Below the pieces are notes generated by a model that was not told the DNA's origin, did not search any database, and worked only from the letters and a program-made list of their open reading frames with translations. From NCBI GenBank assembly GCA_011524805.1, contig WTJO01000020.1, positions 1 through 24,844 of the forward strand: a stretch of 24,844 nucleotides of DNA, given 5' to 3'. The position numbers and the translations under genes are program-made. This stretch comes from Alphaproteobacteria bacterium. GTDB lineage: Bacteria; Pseudomonadota; Alphaproteobacteria; Puniceispirillales; Puniceispirillaceae. Numbering within the stretch: the first letter of the stretch is position 1; each line of letters opens with the position of its first letter. Positions 1 through 8,616 of this stretch are shown piece by piece.

Positions 1-1108
1 GGTCTGTTTCGCTGTCGCTGCAAAAGGAAATGGCTGTCCCGCTGAGACCGGCACGACCTGTTCTGCCAATTCTGTGGATATAGGCCTCGCCAATATCTGG
101 CAGATCGAAATTTATTACATGACTGATGGCTGGAATATCTATGCCGCGTGCCGCCACATCTGTTGCGATCAGCGCGGTAATCTCGCCAGATTTGAATTTG
201 TTCAGCACTTTACGGCGTAGAAACTGTTTCATATCGCCATGCAGCGCATCTATTTTGAATCCCTGCTTGCTCATATTTGCCGCAAGCTGGTCTGCACGCC
301 GCTTGGTACGCACAAAAATCACACAAGAGCGTATCTGATCACTGCCCAGCAATTCTGCCAGCTGCTCACGCTTCCTGTCTTCCGATACCAGCCTGACCTG
401 CTGGAAAATATGTTTGGCACTCTGTTCTGAATCTGGCGCCTTTACCGAAACAGGGTCGCGCAGAAATTTTTCACATAATTTGCGGATTTCAGCAGGCATG
501 GTCGCCGAAAACAGCATTGTCTGGCGCGTTTCCGGCAATAAAGCAGAGATACGGGTAACCGCAGGCGAGAATCCCAGATCAAGCATATGATCTGCTTCAT
601 CAAGAATAAAAAATTCAATAGCCTCTAGCGAAATCGCCTGTTTTGCAATTAAATCTTCCAGTCGCCCCGGCGTGGCAATCACAATATCGACCCCGCGCCG
701 CAGGCCATTTATCTGGCCTTCATATCTGGCACCGCCATAAATCGAAATATTCCGCAAATTCATATTGGCAGTCAGGATACGCACATTTTCCTGAACCTGA
801 AGTGCCAGCTCTCTTGTAGGCGCTAGGATAAGCGCACGTGGCGGCTGGCCTTTGCGTACCCCGTCACGGTCTGACAAACGGGCAAGCATCGGCAGTAAAA
901 AAGCGGCTGTCTTGCCTGTGCCTGTTTGCGCCAGCCCAATCAGATCCTTGCCGTCAAGCAGAGCAGGGATAGCCATACTCTGAATAGGTGTTGGCGTGAT
1001 CAGATCACATTCATCAAGCGTCCGTTCCAGTATTTCAGGCAGCCCAAAATCAGTGAATTTCATATCACTATTGCCCGCAGACTGGTCTGCCTGTTTTTTT
1101 GTTTTCAT
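1..1108 (-). CDS. DEAD-box ATP-dependent RNA helicase, RhlE-like, C-terminus cut by window edge
   Basis: An ATP-dependent RNA helicase acting in RNA remodelling, typically ribosome assembly or mRNA decay in the cytoplasm. About 369 codons are visible on the minus strand, running off the left edge without a stop. Motifs in order are a Q-motif (TPTPIQ, about residue 33-38), Walker A (AQTGTGKT), PTREL, TPGR, the DEAD box (DEADHMLDLGF), SAT (LFSATMP), ATDVAARGID and HRIGRTGRAG. Both RecA-like domains are therefore essentially complete and only the variable C-terminal tail is missing. Two starts are possible: ATG at 1108, or an in-frame ATG at 1063 giving MKFTDFGL, which is how many RhlE proteins begin; neither has a strong Shine-Dalgarno. 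It lies downstream of ugd on the same strand. Family membership is certain; the subfamily (RhlE versus another DEAD-box branch) is a guess because the C-terminal tail is absent. Confidence 0.93.
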   Translation of the reverse strand, partial: MKTKKQADQSAGNSDMKFTDFGLPEILERTLDECDLITPTPIQSMAIPALLDGKDLIGLAQTGTGKTAAFLLPMLARLSDRDGVRKGQPPRALILAPTRELALQVQENVRILTANMNLRNISIYGGARYEGQINGLRRGVDIVIATPGRLEDLIAKQAISLEAIEFFILDEADHMLDLGFSPAVTRISALLPETRQTMLFSATMPAEIRKLCEKFLRDPVSVKAPDSEQSAKHIFQQVRLVSEDRKREQLAELLGSDQIRSCVIFVRTKRRADQLAANMSKQGFKIDALHGDMKQFLRRKVLNKFKSGEITALIATDVAARGIDIPAISHVINFDLPDIGEAYIHRIGRTGRAGLSGTAISFCSDSETD

Positions 1109-1173
1109 GATAGTCTGTTTCTGGTCTAAAACCTGTAAGAGACACTGGCATATACTAAGCTGTCACATCTTAT

Positions 1174-1189
1174 GGGCTGGGTTCAGCCC
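1174..1189. repeat. Small inverted repeat between ugd and the helicase gene
   Basis: GGGCTG (1174-1179), loop GGTT, CAGCCC (1184-1189) form a perfect 6-bp hairpin in the 136-base gap between the ugd stop and the helicase start. No T-run follows on either strand, so it is not a standard intrinsic terminator. It could be a weak pause or mRNA-stability element. Nothing else stands out in this gap. Confidence 0.3.
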
Positions 1190-1244
1190 TGTCAGAATAC
1201 CAGTCTGTGGAATGCTCTATGCGCCTGTCTGAGCAATTTGTCAA

Positions 1245-2567
1245 TTATTTGGGCTGTTTTGCCGGCCTGCCGATAGAATGATAATCTATGCCGGCAGATA
1301 AAAATGCCTCAGGATTATAGATATTACGCAAATCAACCACAATATTGCCCGTCATGGCCTGAAGGAATTTTTGAGCTGTTATTGCCCTGAACTGGTTCCA
1401 TTCGGTAATGATCACCGCACAATCTGCACCCTCGATACAAGCCTCGACAGTATCGCAATATTGTGTTGCCGCAGGCAGAAGCGGGCGCGCTTCATCCATA
1501 GCAGCAGGATCAAATGCCACAATATCTGCGCCTTTGCGTGCCAACTCGCTGGCGATTGTAATAGCAGGGCTTTCCCGCATATCATCTGTCTCGGGTTTGA
1601 AGGCAAGCCCGAGAAGCGCAATTTTTAGCCCCTCCACAGACCCGCCATTGGCCGCGATAATGCGTCTGGCCATATCTGTTTTCCGGTCATCATTATAGCC
1701 AACCACAGCGCTTACAATTGACATATCAATGTCTGTGGCCTCGCCAGTCTTGACCAGCGCCAGCGTATCTTTGGGAAAGCATGAGCCGCCATAGCCGGGG
1801 CCGGGATGAAGAAATTTAGCGCCAATCCGCTTATCCAGCCCCATACCTTTGGCCACATCATGCACATTTGCCCCTACCGCCTCGCACATGTCGGCCATCT
1901 GGTTGATATAGGAGATTTTGACAGCCAGAAAGGCATTTGAGGCATATTTTATCAGCTCTGCTGTTTCAAGATTTGTTACCAGCACAGGTGTTTCAATCAG
2001 ATATAATGGCCGGTACAATGTGCGCATTACCTCGATTGCCCTGTCAGTTTCAGCGCCTACAACAACCCTGTCAGGACGCATGAAATCTGTGATGGCTGAG
2101 CCTTCGCGTAAAAATTCCGGATTTGAGGCAACATCAAATGCTGCTGCAGGGTTTGTATCGGCAATAATTTTCTGAATCTCGCGGCCAGTCCCTACAGGCA
2201 CAGTCGATTTTGTGATGACAACCGTATAGCCTGTCAGATGATGCGCTATCTGACGGGCTGCTTCATATACATAGCTTAGATCTGCATGGCCATCACCACG
2301 TCTGGTAGGTGTGCCAACAGCAATAAAGACAGCATCTGCCCTGCTGACAGAGGCTGGCAGGTCAGTTGTAAAACTGAGCCGGCCGGCGGCTGCATTTCTG
2401 GCAACGACATCTTCCAGCCCCGGCTCATAGATGGGTATATTGTTCTGGTTAAGCTGTTCTATCTTCTGCGCATCCAGATCAACGCAGGTAACATCAAAGC
2501 CAAATTCGGAAAAGCATGCGCCTGAGACCAGGCCAACATATCCGGTACCTATCATGACAATTTTCAT
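1245..2567 (-). CDS. ugd: UDP-glucose 6-dehydrogenase
   Basis: Oxidises UDP-glucose to UDP-glucuronate with two NAD+, supplying uronic acid for capsule, exopolysaccharide or lipopolysaccharide. The 440-residue length is typical. The N-terminal NAD-binding fold has GTGYVG (7-12); NPEFLREGSA lies at 149-158; ELIKYASNAFLAVKIS (204-219) carries the conserved Lys; the catalytic cysteine is C263 in GYGGSCFPKDT; the C-terminal domain opens with FKPETDDMRESP (323-334). The start ATG at 2567 follows an AGGAA ribosome-binding site that overlaps the gmhA stop; only 4 bases separate the genes, so the two are almost certainly co-transcribed and perhaps translationally coupled. Its substrate would be supplied by the divergently transcribed galU. 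No truncation or missing active-site residue is seen. Confidence 0.97.
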   Translation of the reverse strand: MKIVMIGTGYVGLVSGACFSEFGFDVTCVDLDAQKIEQLNQNNIPIYEPGLEDVVARNAAAGRLSFTTDLPASVSRADAVFIAVGTPTRRGDGHADLSYVYEAARQIAHHLTGYTVVITKSTVPVGTGREIQKIIADTNPAAAFDVASNPEFLREGSAITDFMRPDRVVVGAETDRAIEVMRTLYRPLYLIETPVLVTNLETAELIKYASNAFLAVKISYINQMADMCEAVGANVHDVAKGMGLDKRIGAKFLHPGPGYGGSCFPKDTLALVKTGEATDIDMSIVSAVVGYNDDRKTDMARRIIAANGGSVEGLKIALLGLAFKPETDDMRESPAITIASELARKGADIVAFDPAAMDEARPLLPAATQYCDTVEACIEGADCAVIITEWNQFRAITAQKFLQAMTGNIVVDLRNIYNPEAFLSAGIDYHSIGRPAKQPK

Positions 2568-2571
2568 CTAT

Positions 2572-3171
2572 TTATTCCTGTGTTTCAGAAACAAGTATTT
2601 CAACCGCAGCCGTGATGGCATGGCCAAGCGCGATATGGCATTCCTGAATATGCATGGTAATATCGCTTGGTGCAGATATGACCAGATCGCAACAATCATG
2701 AAGCGCGCCCTGTTTATTGCCAGTCATGCCGATAACCGTAATATCTTTTGCCACCGCCGCCTGTGCTGCCAGCACGACATTCTTTGAATTGCCAGATGTT
2801 GAGATCGCTACCAAGACATCCCCTGCCTTGCCCAATGTGTCAACCTGACGGGCAAAAATGCCCTCAAACCCGAAATCATTACTATAGGCCGTGATAAATG
2901 AACTATCTGTGGTAAGCGCAATCGCGGCAAGGCCGGGGCGTGGTTTGGTATGATCAAGCGTGGCTACAAATTCGGCTGCCAGATGCTGGCTATCGCCTGC
3001 AGACCCGCCATTACCACAAAACATCACCTTACCGCCTGCCTTCAGGCTTCTGGCAATCAGCTGTGCTGCCTGTTGCGCATCCTTGCCGCAGCTTTGCTCA
3101 AGCTGGCTTACGACCGCTGCGCCGCGCAGCATTATCTGTGATATTATCGGTTGTGTCATGTTATCGTTCAC
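2572..3171 (-). CDS. gmhA: Phosphoheptose isomerase (sedoheptulose 7-phosphate isomerase), SIS domain
   Basis: Converts sedoheptulose 7-phosphate to glycero-manno-heptose 7-phosphate, the first step towards ADP-heptose for the lipopolysaccharide inner core. The 199-residue protein is a single SIS domain: FCGNGGSAGDSQHLAAEF (51-68) and STSGNSKN (124-131). The zinc and active-site residues of GmhA appear conserved: H63 and E67 in HLAAE, Q176 and H184 in QECHIALGH. The related DnaA-interacting protein DiaA has the same fold, but the HxxxE/QE...H set favours the isomerase. The start is ambiguous: GTG at 3171 or ATG at 3159 (five codons in), and neither has an ideally spaced Shine-Dalgarno. It is the first gene of a minus-strand pair with ugd, divergent from galU. 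No other heptose pathway gene is in the window. Confidence 0.9.
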   Translation of the reverse strand: MNDNMTQPIISQIMLRGAAVVSQLEQSCGKDAQQAAQLIARSLKAGGKVMFCGNGGSAGDSQHLAAEFVATLDHTKPRPGLAAIALTTDSSFITAYSNDFGFEGIFARQVDTLGKAGDVLVAISTSGNSKNVVLAAQAAVAKDITVIGMTGNKQGALHDCCDLVISAPSDITMHIQECHIALGHAITAAVEILVSETQE

Positions 3172-3190
3172 TACCTGATTATGCCCTTAC

Positions 3191-3218
3191 TTGCGTTGTC
3201 TTTGCTTATGTGTATACA
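3191..3218 (+). promoter_or_regulatory. Candidate sigma-70 promoter for galU
   Basis: TTGCGT (3191-3196) and TATACA (3213-3218) are separated by 16 bases, placing a start about 50 bases before the galU ATG. The -10 overlaps a dyad, TTATGT-GTAT-ACATAA (3206-3221), that could be an operator shared with the divergent gmhA-ugd unit. The promoter call rests on hexamer resemblance only. Confidence 0.4.
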
Positions 3219-3274
3219 TAACAGCCAAAATGAAATCAAAATATTATCATTTTTAAGAAAGCAGATTAGGGATC

Positions 3275-4135
3275 ATGAAGATTCGGAAAGCTATTTTCCC
3301 TGTAGGCGGGCTAGGCACGCGCTTTTTGCCAGCAACCAAGGCGATGCCAAAGGAAATGCTGCCTATTGTTGACAAGCCATTAATCCAATATGCTGTTGAT
3401 GAGGCCATGGCGGCCGGCATTGAAGAGCTGATATTTGTAACAGGACGAAATAAAACAGCGATAGAAGATCATTTTGATCATTCTTTCGAGCTTGAAACAA
3501 CGTTGGCTCAGAAAGGAAAAGATCAGGCGCTAGAAATTGTCAAAGATATGGTCAAACTGCCCGGCACGGTAAGCTATGTACGCCAGCAGGAACCAATAGG
3601 GCTTGGCCATGCTGTATGGTGTGCGCGCAACTTTGTGAATGACGAGCCTGTCGCGGTCTTGCTGGCTGATGATTTGATTTTGGGCGTGCCTGCACTGAAA
3701 GAGATGATAGATGCCTATCAGGGCGGTAATATGGTTGCGGTGATGGAGGTAGACAAAGAAGAGAGCGCCTCTTACGGCATGATTTCACCTGGTTCGGATA
3801 CTGGCATGCTGGTTGAAGTGAACGGGCTGGTGGAAAAACCTGCCCCTGAAAAATCACCCTCTAATCTAGCTGTTGTCGGACGCTATATTTTAGAGCCGGC
3901 TGTATTTGCCGCACTTGAAACAGCAGAAACAGGTGCAGGCGGCGAAATTCAGCTCACAGATGCGCTGGCCACCCGGATAGGGCATGCCCCTTTTTACGGG
4001 CTTAAATTTTCTGGCGCCAGATTTGACTGTGGCTCAAAGCTAGGATTTTTGCAGGCCAGCCTAGCCTTTGCCCGCCAGCATCCCGAATTGAAAGATAAGG
4101 TAAATGCATGGCTGGAGAGCGAGATAGTCAGATGA
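3275..4135 (+). CDS. galU: UTP-glucose-1-phosphate uridylyltransferase
   Basis: Makes UDP-glucose from UTP and glucose 1-phosphate in the cytoplasm, feeding Ugd and polysaccharide glycosyltransferases. At 286 residues it has the usual GalU length. The nucleotide-binding signature GGLGTRFLPATKAMPKEMLP spans 11-30, the EPIGLGHAV motif lies at about 106-114 and the metal-binding LADD at 130-133; DCGSKLGFLQA near the C-terminus is also typical. The ATG at 3275 is preceded by a TAGGGA-type ribosome-binding site. Its stop overlaps the next gene's start as ATGA, indicating an operon with the phosphohexomutase, which provides glucose 1-phosphate. The gene is divergent from gmhA-ugd across a 103-base gap holding a candidate promoter and dyad. 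Nothing is missing. Confidence 0.97.
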   Translation: MKIRKAIFPVGGLGTRFLPATKAMPKEMLPIVDKPLIQYAVDEAMAAGIEELIFVTGRNKTAIEDHFDHSFELETTLAQKGKDQALEIVKDMVKLPGTVSYVRQQEPIGLGHAVWCARNFVNDEPVAVLLADDLILGVPALKEMIDAYQGGNMVAVMEVDKEESASYGMISPGSDTGMLVEVNGLVEKPAPEKSPSNLAVVGRYILEPAVFAALETAETGAGGEIQLTDALATRIGHAPFYGLKFSGARFDCGSKLGFLQASLAFARQHPELKDKVNAWLESEIVR

Positions 4136-5550
4136 GTTATCTTTTTCACCCAACGATTTTACGTGCCTATGATATTAGAGGTGAGATAGGCAGCACCTTA
4201 TCTGCAAAAGATGCATATGCAATAGGCAGATCATTTGCCCAGAAACTGGCTGCAAATATTGCCCGAAAAAAGGCCACACCACCGCTTATCGCTGTTGGCA
4301 GAGATGGCAGAACCAGTTCGCCCGAACTGGCTGGTGCGCTGATGGACGGGCTATGTGATAGCGGAGCAGATGTAATTGATATTGGCGTAGGGGCAACACC
4401 TATGCTGTATTTTGCCGACAGAATATTCAATTGTGATGGCGCCATTCAGGTAACAGGAAGCCATAACCCGAAACAGTTTAACGGCTTCAAGCTGGTCGCA
4501 GAACATGCCAGCTTTTTTGGTGATGATATTCTGGCATTGGCTGAAATAGCGCGCGATGGATGGCAAACACCCGAATATAAAGGCAAGATCACAGCGCAGG
4601 ATATTACTGCCAGATATGTTGACAGGCTGGCAGAGACAGCAGAGGCAGAGGGTTTGCGGATTGTCTGGGATTGCGGCAACGGTGCAACAGGGCCTGCGGT
4701 TGACCAGCTTGTGCAAAAGCTGGGGGGTGAGCATAAAACACTTTATACCGAAATTGACGGCACTTTCCCGAACCATCACCCCAATCCGGTTGACCCTGAA
4801 ACCCTTGACAGCCTGAGGGCGGAAGTTGCTGCATTTTCGGCTGATTGTGGTATCGGCTTTGATGGCGACGGCGACAGAATCGGGCTGATAGACAGCAAAG
4901 GCAGACAGATACCGGGCGATATTCTGACTGCCTATCTGGCGATGGACATTCTTGCCCATAATAAGGGCGCTGAAATTATCTTTGATGTGAAATCAAGCGC
5001 GATGGCTATGAAGCTGGTTGAATCCTATTCAGGACAGGCCTCTTTATGGAAAACAGGCCATAGCCATATGAAAAAAAGGCTGAAGGAACGTAACGCGCCT
5101 CTGGCAGGCGAGATGTCAGGTCATATCTTTATCGCAGATGGCTATTACGGATTTGATGATGCGCTATTTGTGGCCTGCCGGCTGACCGCTATTATGGCCA
5201 GAACAAAACAGCAAACAGGCAAAACCATTGCTGATTTTATTGATTCGCTGGATAACCAGATAGCCAGCCCCGAATGTCGGATTGACTGTGCCGACGAGAT
5301 AAAATTCCAGATTATGGACAGGCTGACAGCCTCGTTTCAACAGCGCTTTTCAGATGACCAGCTTAATCTGATAGATGGTGTCAGACTGACAACAGATGCA
5401 GGCTGGTGTCTTATCAGACCATCAAACACAGAAGGCGCATTAATTTGCCGGGCTGAAGCCAGCACGCATGCGGCATATGATGAGCTGATAGCGTTGCTGA
5501 AAACTGAGTTGGCGGCGGTTGATATTGACTGGCAGGGGCCACCACAATAA
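4132..5550 (+). CDS. Phosphomannomutase/phosphoglucomutase
   Basis: An alpha-D-phosphohexomutase of the AlgC/ManB type, interconverting glucose or mannose 6-phosphate and 1-phosphate. I place the start at ATG 4132, giving 472 residues beginning MSYLFHPTILRAYDIRG and an ATGA overlap with the galU stop; an upstream in-frame ATG at 4108 would add eight residues that look unlike the family. Domain landmarks are the phosphoserine loop TGSHNP (S110), the metal loop DGDGDR (D244, D246, D248), the sugar-specificity loop GEMSGH (326-331) and the phosphate-binding RPSNTE (429-434). Coupling to galU argues that glucose 1-phosphate supply is at least one role. Sequence alone does not decide mannose versus glucose preference; many members use both. 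It is complete and looks functional. Confidence 0.93.
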   Translation: MSYLFHPTILRAYDIRGEIGSTLSAKDAYAIGRSFAQKLAANIARKKATPPLIAVGRDGRTSSPELAGALMDGLCDSGADVIDIGVGATPMLYFADRIFNCDGAIQVTGSHNPKQFNGFKLVAEHASFFGDDILALAEIARDGWQTPEYKGKITAQDITARYVDRLAETAEAEGLRIVWDCGNGATGPAVDQLVQKLGGEHKTLYTEIDGTFPNHHPNPVDPETLDSLRAEVAAFSADCGIGFDGDGDRIGLIDSKGRQIPGDILTAYLAMDILAHNKGAEIIFDVKSSAMAMKLVESYSGQASLWKTGHSHMKKRLKERNAPLAGEMSGHIFIADGYYGFDDALFVACRLTAIMARTKQQTGKTIADFIDSLDNQIASPECRIDCADEIKFQIMDRLTASFQQRFSDDQLNLIDGVRLTTDAGWCLIRPSNTEGALICRAEASTHAAYDELIALLKTELAAVDIDWQGPPQ

Positions 5551-5749
5551 CCGGGGGCAATGTTCCTCTGAAAGCCAGCTCTTCAGATGCGGGTTTTCTA
5601 TTTCCATATGATAAAATTTTGTCTTAAATAATGGAATGATTCTGTATATAGTGATGCCGTAATTCTGGTATGGTTTTTATGATTACCTGCTCTTTAGCGA
5701 AGGCATGGTAACAGGCCCTGCCTAACTGCTAGAGATTAAAGGAACCACC
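5551..5749 (+). promoter_or_regulatory. Intergenic region before malate synthase, probable glcB promoter region
   Basis: This 199-base AT-rich gap contains no convincing intrinsic terminator for the galU operon. TTGTCT at 5619-5624 and TATATA at 5645-5650 are possible promoter elements, but the spacing of 20 bases is long. A GANTC site (5638-5642) overlaps this area. A short dyad AGGCA/TGCCT (5701-5705 and 5719-5723) lies near the ribosome-binding site. No small ORF with a credible ribosome-binding site is seen. Confidence 0.25.
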
Positions 5750-7903
5750 ATGGCATATATCTCAGAGGGAAATCTTAATATTGATGCAGCATTGCACCAG
5801 TTTGTTACTGAAAGGCTGCTGCCTGCCGCACAGATAGATGCCGGACAATTCTGGGCCGGCTTTGATCAGGTGGCTCACAGGCTGGCTCCAAAAAATGCCG
5901 CATTAATAGACAGGCGCGAGCAGTTGCAACAGCAGATAGATAGCTGGTTTGCCGCGCGCAAAGACAGCCCGTTTGAGCAATCTGAATATACAGCATTTCT
6001 CACCGAGATTGGCTATCTGGTAGAGGCGCCTGACGATTTTGTTATTTCGACCAGCAATGTAGATGACGAAATTGCCACCATCGCGGGTCCGCAGCTGGTT
6101 GTGCCTGTTATGAATGCGCGCTATGCGCTAAATGCCGCAAACGCCAGATGGGGCAGCCTGTATGATGCGCTATATGGCACAGATGTAATCCCAGAAGCAG
6201 ACGGTCAGGAAAAAGGCACACGCTATAATCCGGTAAGAGGGGCCGCTGTGATTGCCTATGTCCGAGGTCTGCTGGACAGCTCTGTGCCAGTTGATGGCAC
6301 CAGCTGGGCAGATATTACTGGCTTGTCCGTATCTGATGGCAGGCTGGTAATCACGGACGGTGCAAACGAATATGGACTGACAGATACCGGACAATTTGCT
6401 GGCTATACAGGTCAGGCTGGCGCGCCTTCATCTATCTTGCTGAAAGTCAATAATCTGCATATTGATATTATCCTGAATGCAGATGGCGTAATTGGCGGTG
6501 CTGACAAAGCAGGCATCAATGATGTGATTGTTGAATCTGCTGTCTCGACGATTATGGATTGTGAAGATTCTGTTGCCGCGGTTGACGGCGAAGATAAGGT
6601 GCTGGCCTATCATAACTGGCTGGGGCTGATGCAAGGTGATTTATCTGTTGAAATGGAAAAGGGGGGCAAAACCATCACCCGCGCCCTCAATCCGGACAGA
6701 ACATATACCGCACCTGACGGCACCTCGCTTACCCTTCATGGCCGTTCTTTGATGCTGGTCAGGAATGTTGGCCATCTGATGACAAATCCGGCTGTCCTGC
6801 TATCTGATGGTAGTGAAATTCCCGAGGGGATTCTGGATGGTTTTATGACCGTGCTTGCAGCCATGCCTGACAGGGTGCGCAAAGGCAATTCACGCACAGG
6901 GTCTGTCTATATTGTAAAACCTAAAATGCATGGCCCTGAAGAAGTTGAATTTGCCTGTGAAATTTTCTCGGAAGTTGAGGCGCTTCTCGGGCTGGCAGCC
7001 AATACTGTCAAAATTGGCATTATGGATGAAGAACGCCGTACAACCGTGAATCTTAAAGCCTGTATTCATGCCGCCGCCGCCCGTGTTGTCTTTATCAATA
7101 CTGGTTTTCTGGACAGAACAGGGGATGAAATTCACACCTCTATGGCAGCAGGGCCTATGATACGCAAGGCAGATATGAAACAGGCCGCATGGATTGGCGC
7201 CTACGAAAACTGGAATGTGGATGTCGGTCTGGCCTGCGGATTTTCAGGCAAGGCACAAATTGGCAAAGGCATGTGGGCAATGCCTGATATGATGGCAGAA
7301 ATGATGAACCAGAAAAGCGGGCATCCGCAATCAGGGGCAAATTGTGCATGGGTGCCATCGCCAACCGCCGCCAGTTTGCATGCGCTTCATTATCACCAGA
7401 TTGACGTATTTGCCCGTCAGGCAGAACTTACCGGCAATAGCCGCGCCTCTCTTGATGATATTCTGACCATTCCGGTGGCCAGCCGGCCGAACTGGTCACA
7501 GGATGATATCCAGCAAGAGCTTGAGAATAACGCACAAGGTATTCTTGGCTATGTTGTGCGCTGGATTGATCAGGGCATAGGATGCTCTAAAGTGCCTGAT
7601 ATTAACAATATCGGGCTGATGGAAGACAGGGCAACATTGCGCATTTCCTCTCAGCATATTGCCAACTGGCTATATCACGGCATCTGCACGAAAGATCAGG
7701 TAATGGCTGTAATGAAGAAAATGGCCAAAATTGTAGATGCACAAAATGAAAATGATCCTGCCTATGAAGCGATGGCAGATAATTTTGACAGCTCTATTGC
7801 CTTTCAGGCCGCCTGCGACCTAGTATTTGAAGGAAGCAGACAGCCGTCTGGCTATACAGAACCTATTCTGCATCAGAGACGGCTTGAAAAAAAGGCACAA
7901 TAG
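5750..7903 (+). CDS. glcB: Malate synthase G
   Basis: Condenses glyoxylate and acetyl-CoA to malate, the second step of the glyoxylate shunt and of glycolate or glyoxylate assimilation. At 717 residues it matches the monomeric G isoform (about 720) rather than the roughly 530-residue A isoform. Active-site residues align with the E. coli enzyme's numbering almost exactly: R338 in LMLVRNVGH, the Mg2+ ligands E427 in MDEERR and D455 in GFLDRTGDE, and the catalytic base D626 in MEDRATLRIS. The conserved IMDCEDSVAAVD lies at 268-279. The ATG at 5750 follows an AAAGGAA ribosome-binding site at good spacing. Isocitrate lyase and glycolate oxidase genes are not in the window, so the glyoxylate source cannot be read here. 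The gene appears intact, with apt following closely. Confidence 0.98.
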   Translation: MAYISEGNLNIDAALHQFVTERLLPAAQIDAGQFWAGFDQVAHRLAPKNAALIDRREQLQQQIDSWFAARKDSPFEQSEYTAFLTEIGYLVEAPDDFVISTSNVDDEIATIAGPQLVVPVMNARYALNAANARWGSLYDALYGTDVIPEADGQEKGTRYNPVRGAAVIAYVRGLLDSSVPVDGTSWADITGLSVSDGRLVITDGANEYGLTDTGQFAGYTGQAGAPSSILLKVNNLHIDIILNADGVIGGADKAGINDVIVESAVSTIMDCEDSVAAVDGEDKVLAYHNWLGLMQGDLSVEMEKGGKTITRALNPDRTYTAPDGTSLTLHGRSLMLVRNVGHLMTNPAVLLSDGSEIPEGILDGFMTVLAAMPDRVRKGNSRTGSVYIVKPKMHGPEEVEFACEIFSEVEALLGLAANTVKIGIMDEERRTTVNLKACIHAAAARVVFINTGFLDRTGDEIHTSMAAGPMIRKADMKQAAWIGAYENWNVDVGLACGFSGKAQIGKGMWAMPDMMAEMMNQKSGHPQSGANCAWVPSPTAASLHALHYHQIDVFARQAELTGNSRASLDDILTIPVASRPNWSQDDIQQELENNAQGILGYVVRWIDQGIGCSKVPDINNIGLMEDRATLRISSQHIANWLYHGICTKDQVMAVMKKMAKIVDAQNENDPAYEAMADNFDSSIAFQAACDLVFEGSRQPSGYTEPILHQRRLEKKAQ

Positions 7904-7956
7904 CCGGACATGCTGAATAGTGCGTGCCGGATAGTAACCGTGAACAGGCAAATAAG

Positions 7957-8478
7957 ATGAGCTTGAATCTTGATGAGCATATATCGAAAACACCGGGCTT
8001 TCCCAAAGAAGGTATCACCTTTTATGATATCAGCCCGGCACTGGAAGATGCAGATACATTATCAAAGATGATAGCCGAGATGGTCGGGCTGGCAAAAGCA
8101 TATCAGCCAGATATTATTGCCGGCATAGATGCCAGAGGATTCCTGTTTTCAATGCCGCTGGCACTGGCACTAGACTGTGGCACAGTGATGATCAGAAAGG
8201 CAGGCAAATTACCTGGTAAGGTCATTGAGACCAGCTATGCACTTGAATATGGCGAAGCACGCCTATCTATTCAGGCCAGCAGGGCAATCAAGAATAAACG
8301 TGTTGTGCTATGTGATGATTTACTGGCAACTGGCGGCACCCTGACAGCAGGCGCGCGGCTTATTGAACAGGCCGGTGGCATTCTGGCAGGCGCTGTGTGC
8401 GTGATTGAACTTACAGGGCTAAAGGGACGGCAAAAGCTGGGATGTGATGTATCTGCATTACAATGTTATGAATTTTAA
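7957..8478 (+). CDS. apt: Adenine phosphoribosyltransferase
   Basis: Salvages adenine to AMP using PRPP. The chosen start is ATG 7957, giving 173 residues close to the family's usual 170-185; the frame is open back to a GTG at 7924, but the extra 11 residues do not resemble Apt and the CAGG upstream of 7957 is a plausible ribosome-binding site. Family features are the N-terminal FPKEGITFYDISPAL (15-29), GIDARGF (56-62) and the PRPP-binding loop VVLCDDLLATGGT (116-128) followed by an alpha-helical AGARLIEQAGG. It lies 53 bases after glcB on the same strand and could be co-transcribed, though the functions are unrelated. No anomalies. Confidence 0.95.
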   Translation: MSLNLDEHISKTPGFPKEGITFYDISPALEDADTLSKMIAEMVGLAKAYQPDIIAGIDARGFLFSMPLALALDCGTVMIRKAGKLPGKVIETSYALEYGEARLSIQASRAIKNKRVVLCDDLLATGGTLTAGARLIEQAGGILAGAVCVIELTGLKGRQKLGCDVSALQCYEF

Positions 8479-8616
8479 CAAACATCAAATGTGATGCTTT
8501 CTTCGCATAATAAAGGGGCATCTGTTAACATGACAAATCGGGCGTAATCAGCGATTTTTCAGGACAGTGTTACAAATAGCCGATTAGCAGGCCTGATCTG
8601 GATAGGACACATCTAG

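Noticed and set aside
4351..4959. Minus-strand open frame of 202 codons
   Set aside because: It lies wholly antisense to the phosphohexomutase gene, whose motifs are intact, and resembles no protein family I know.
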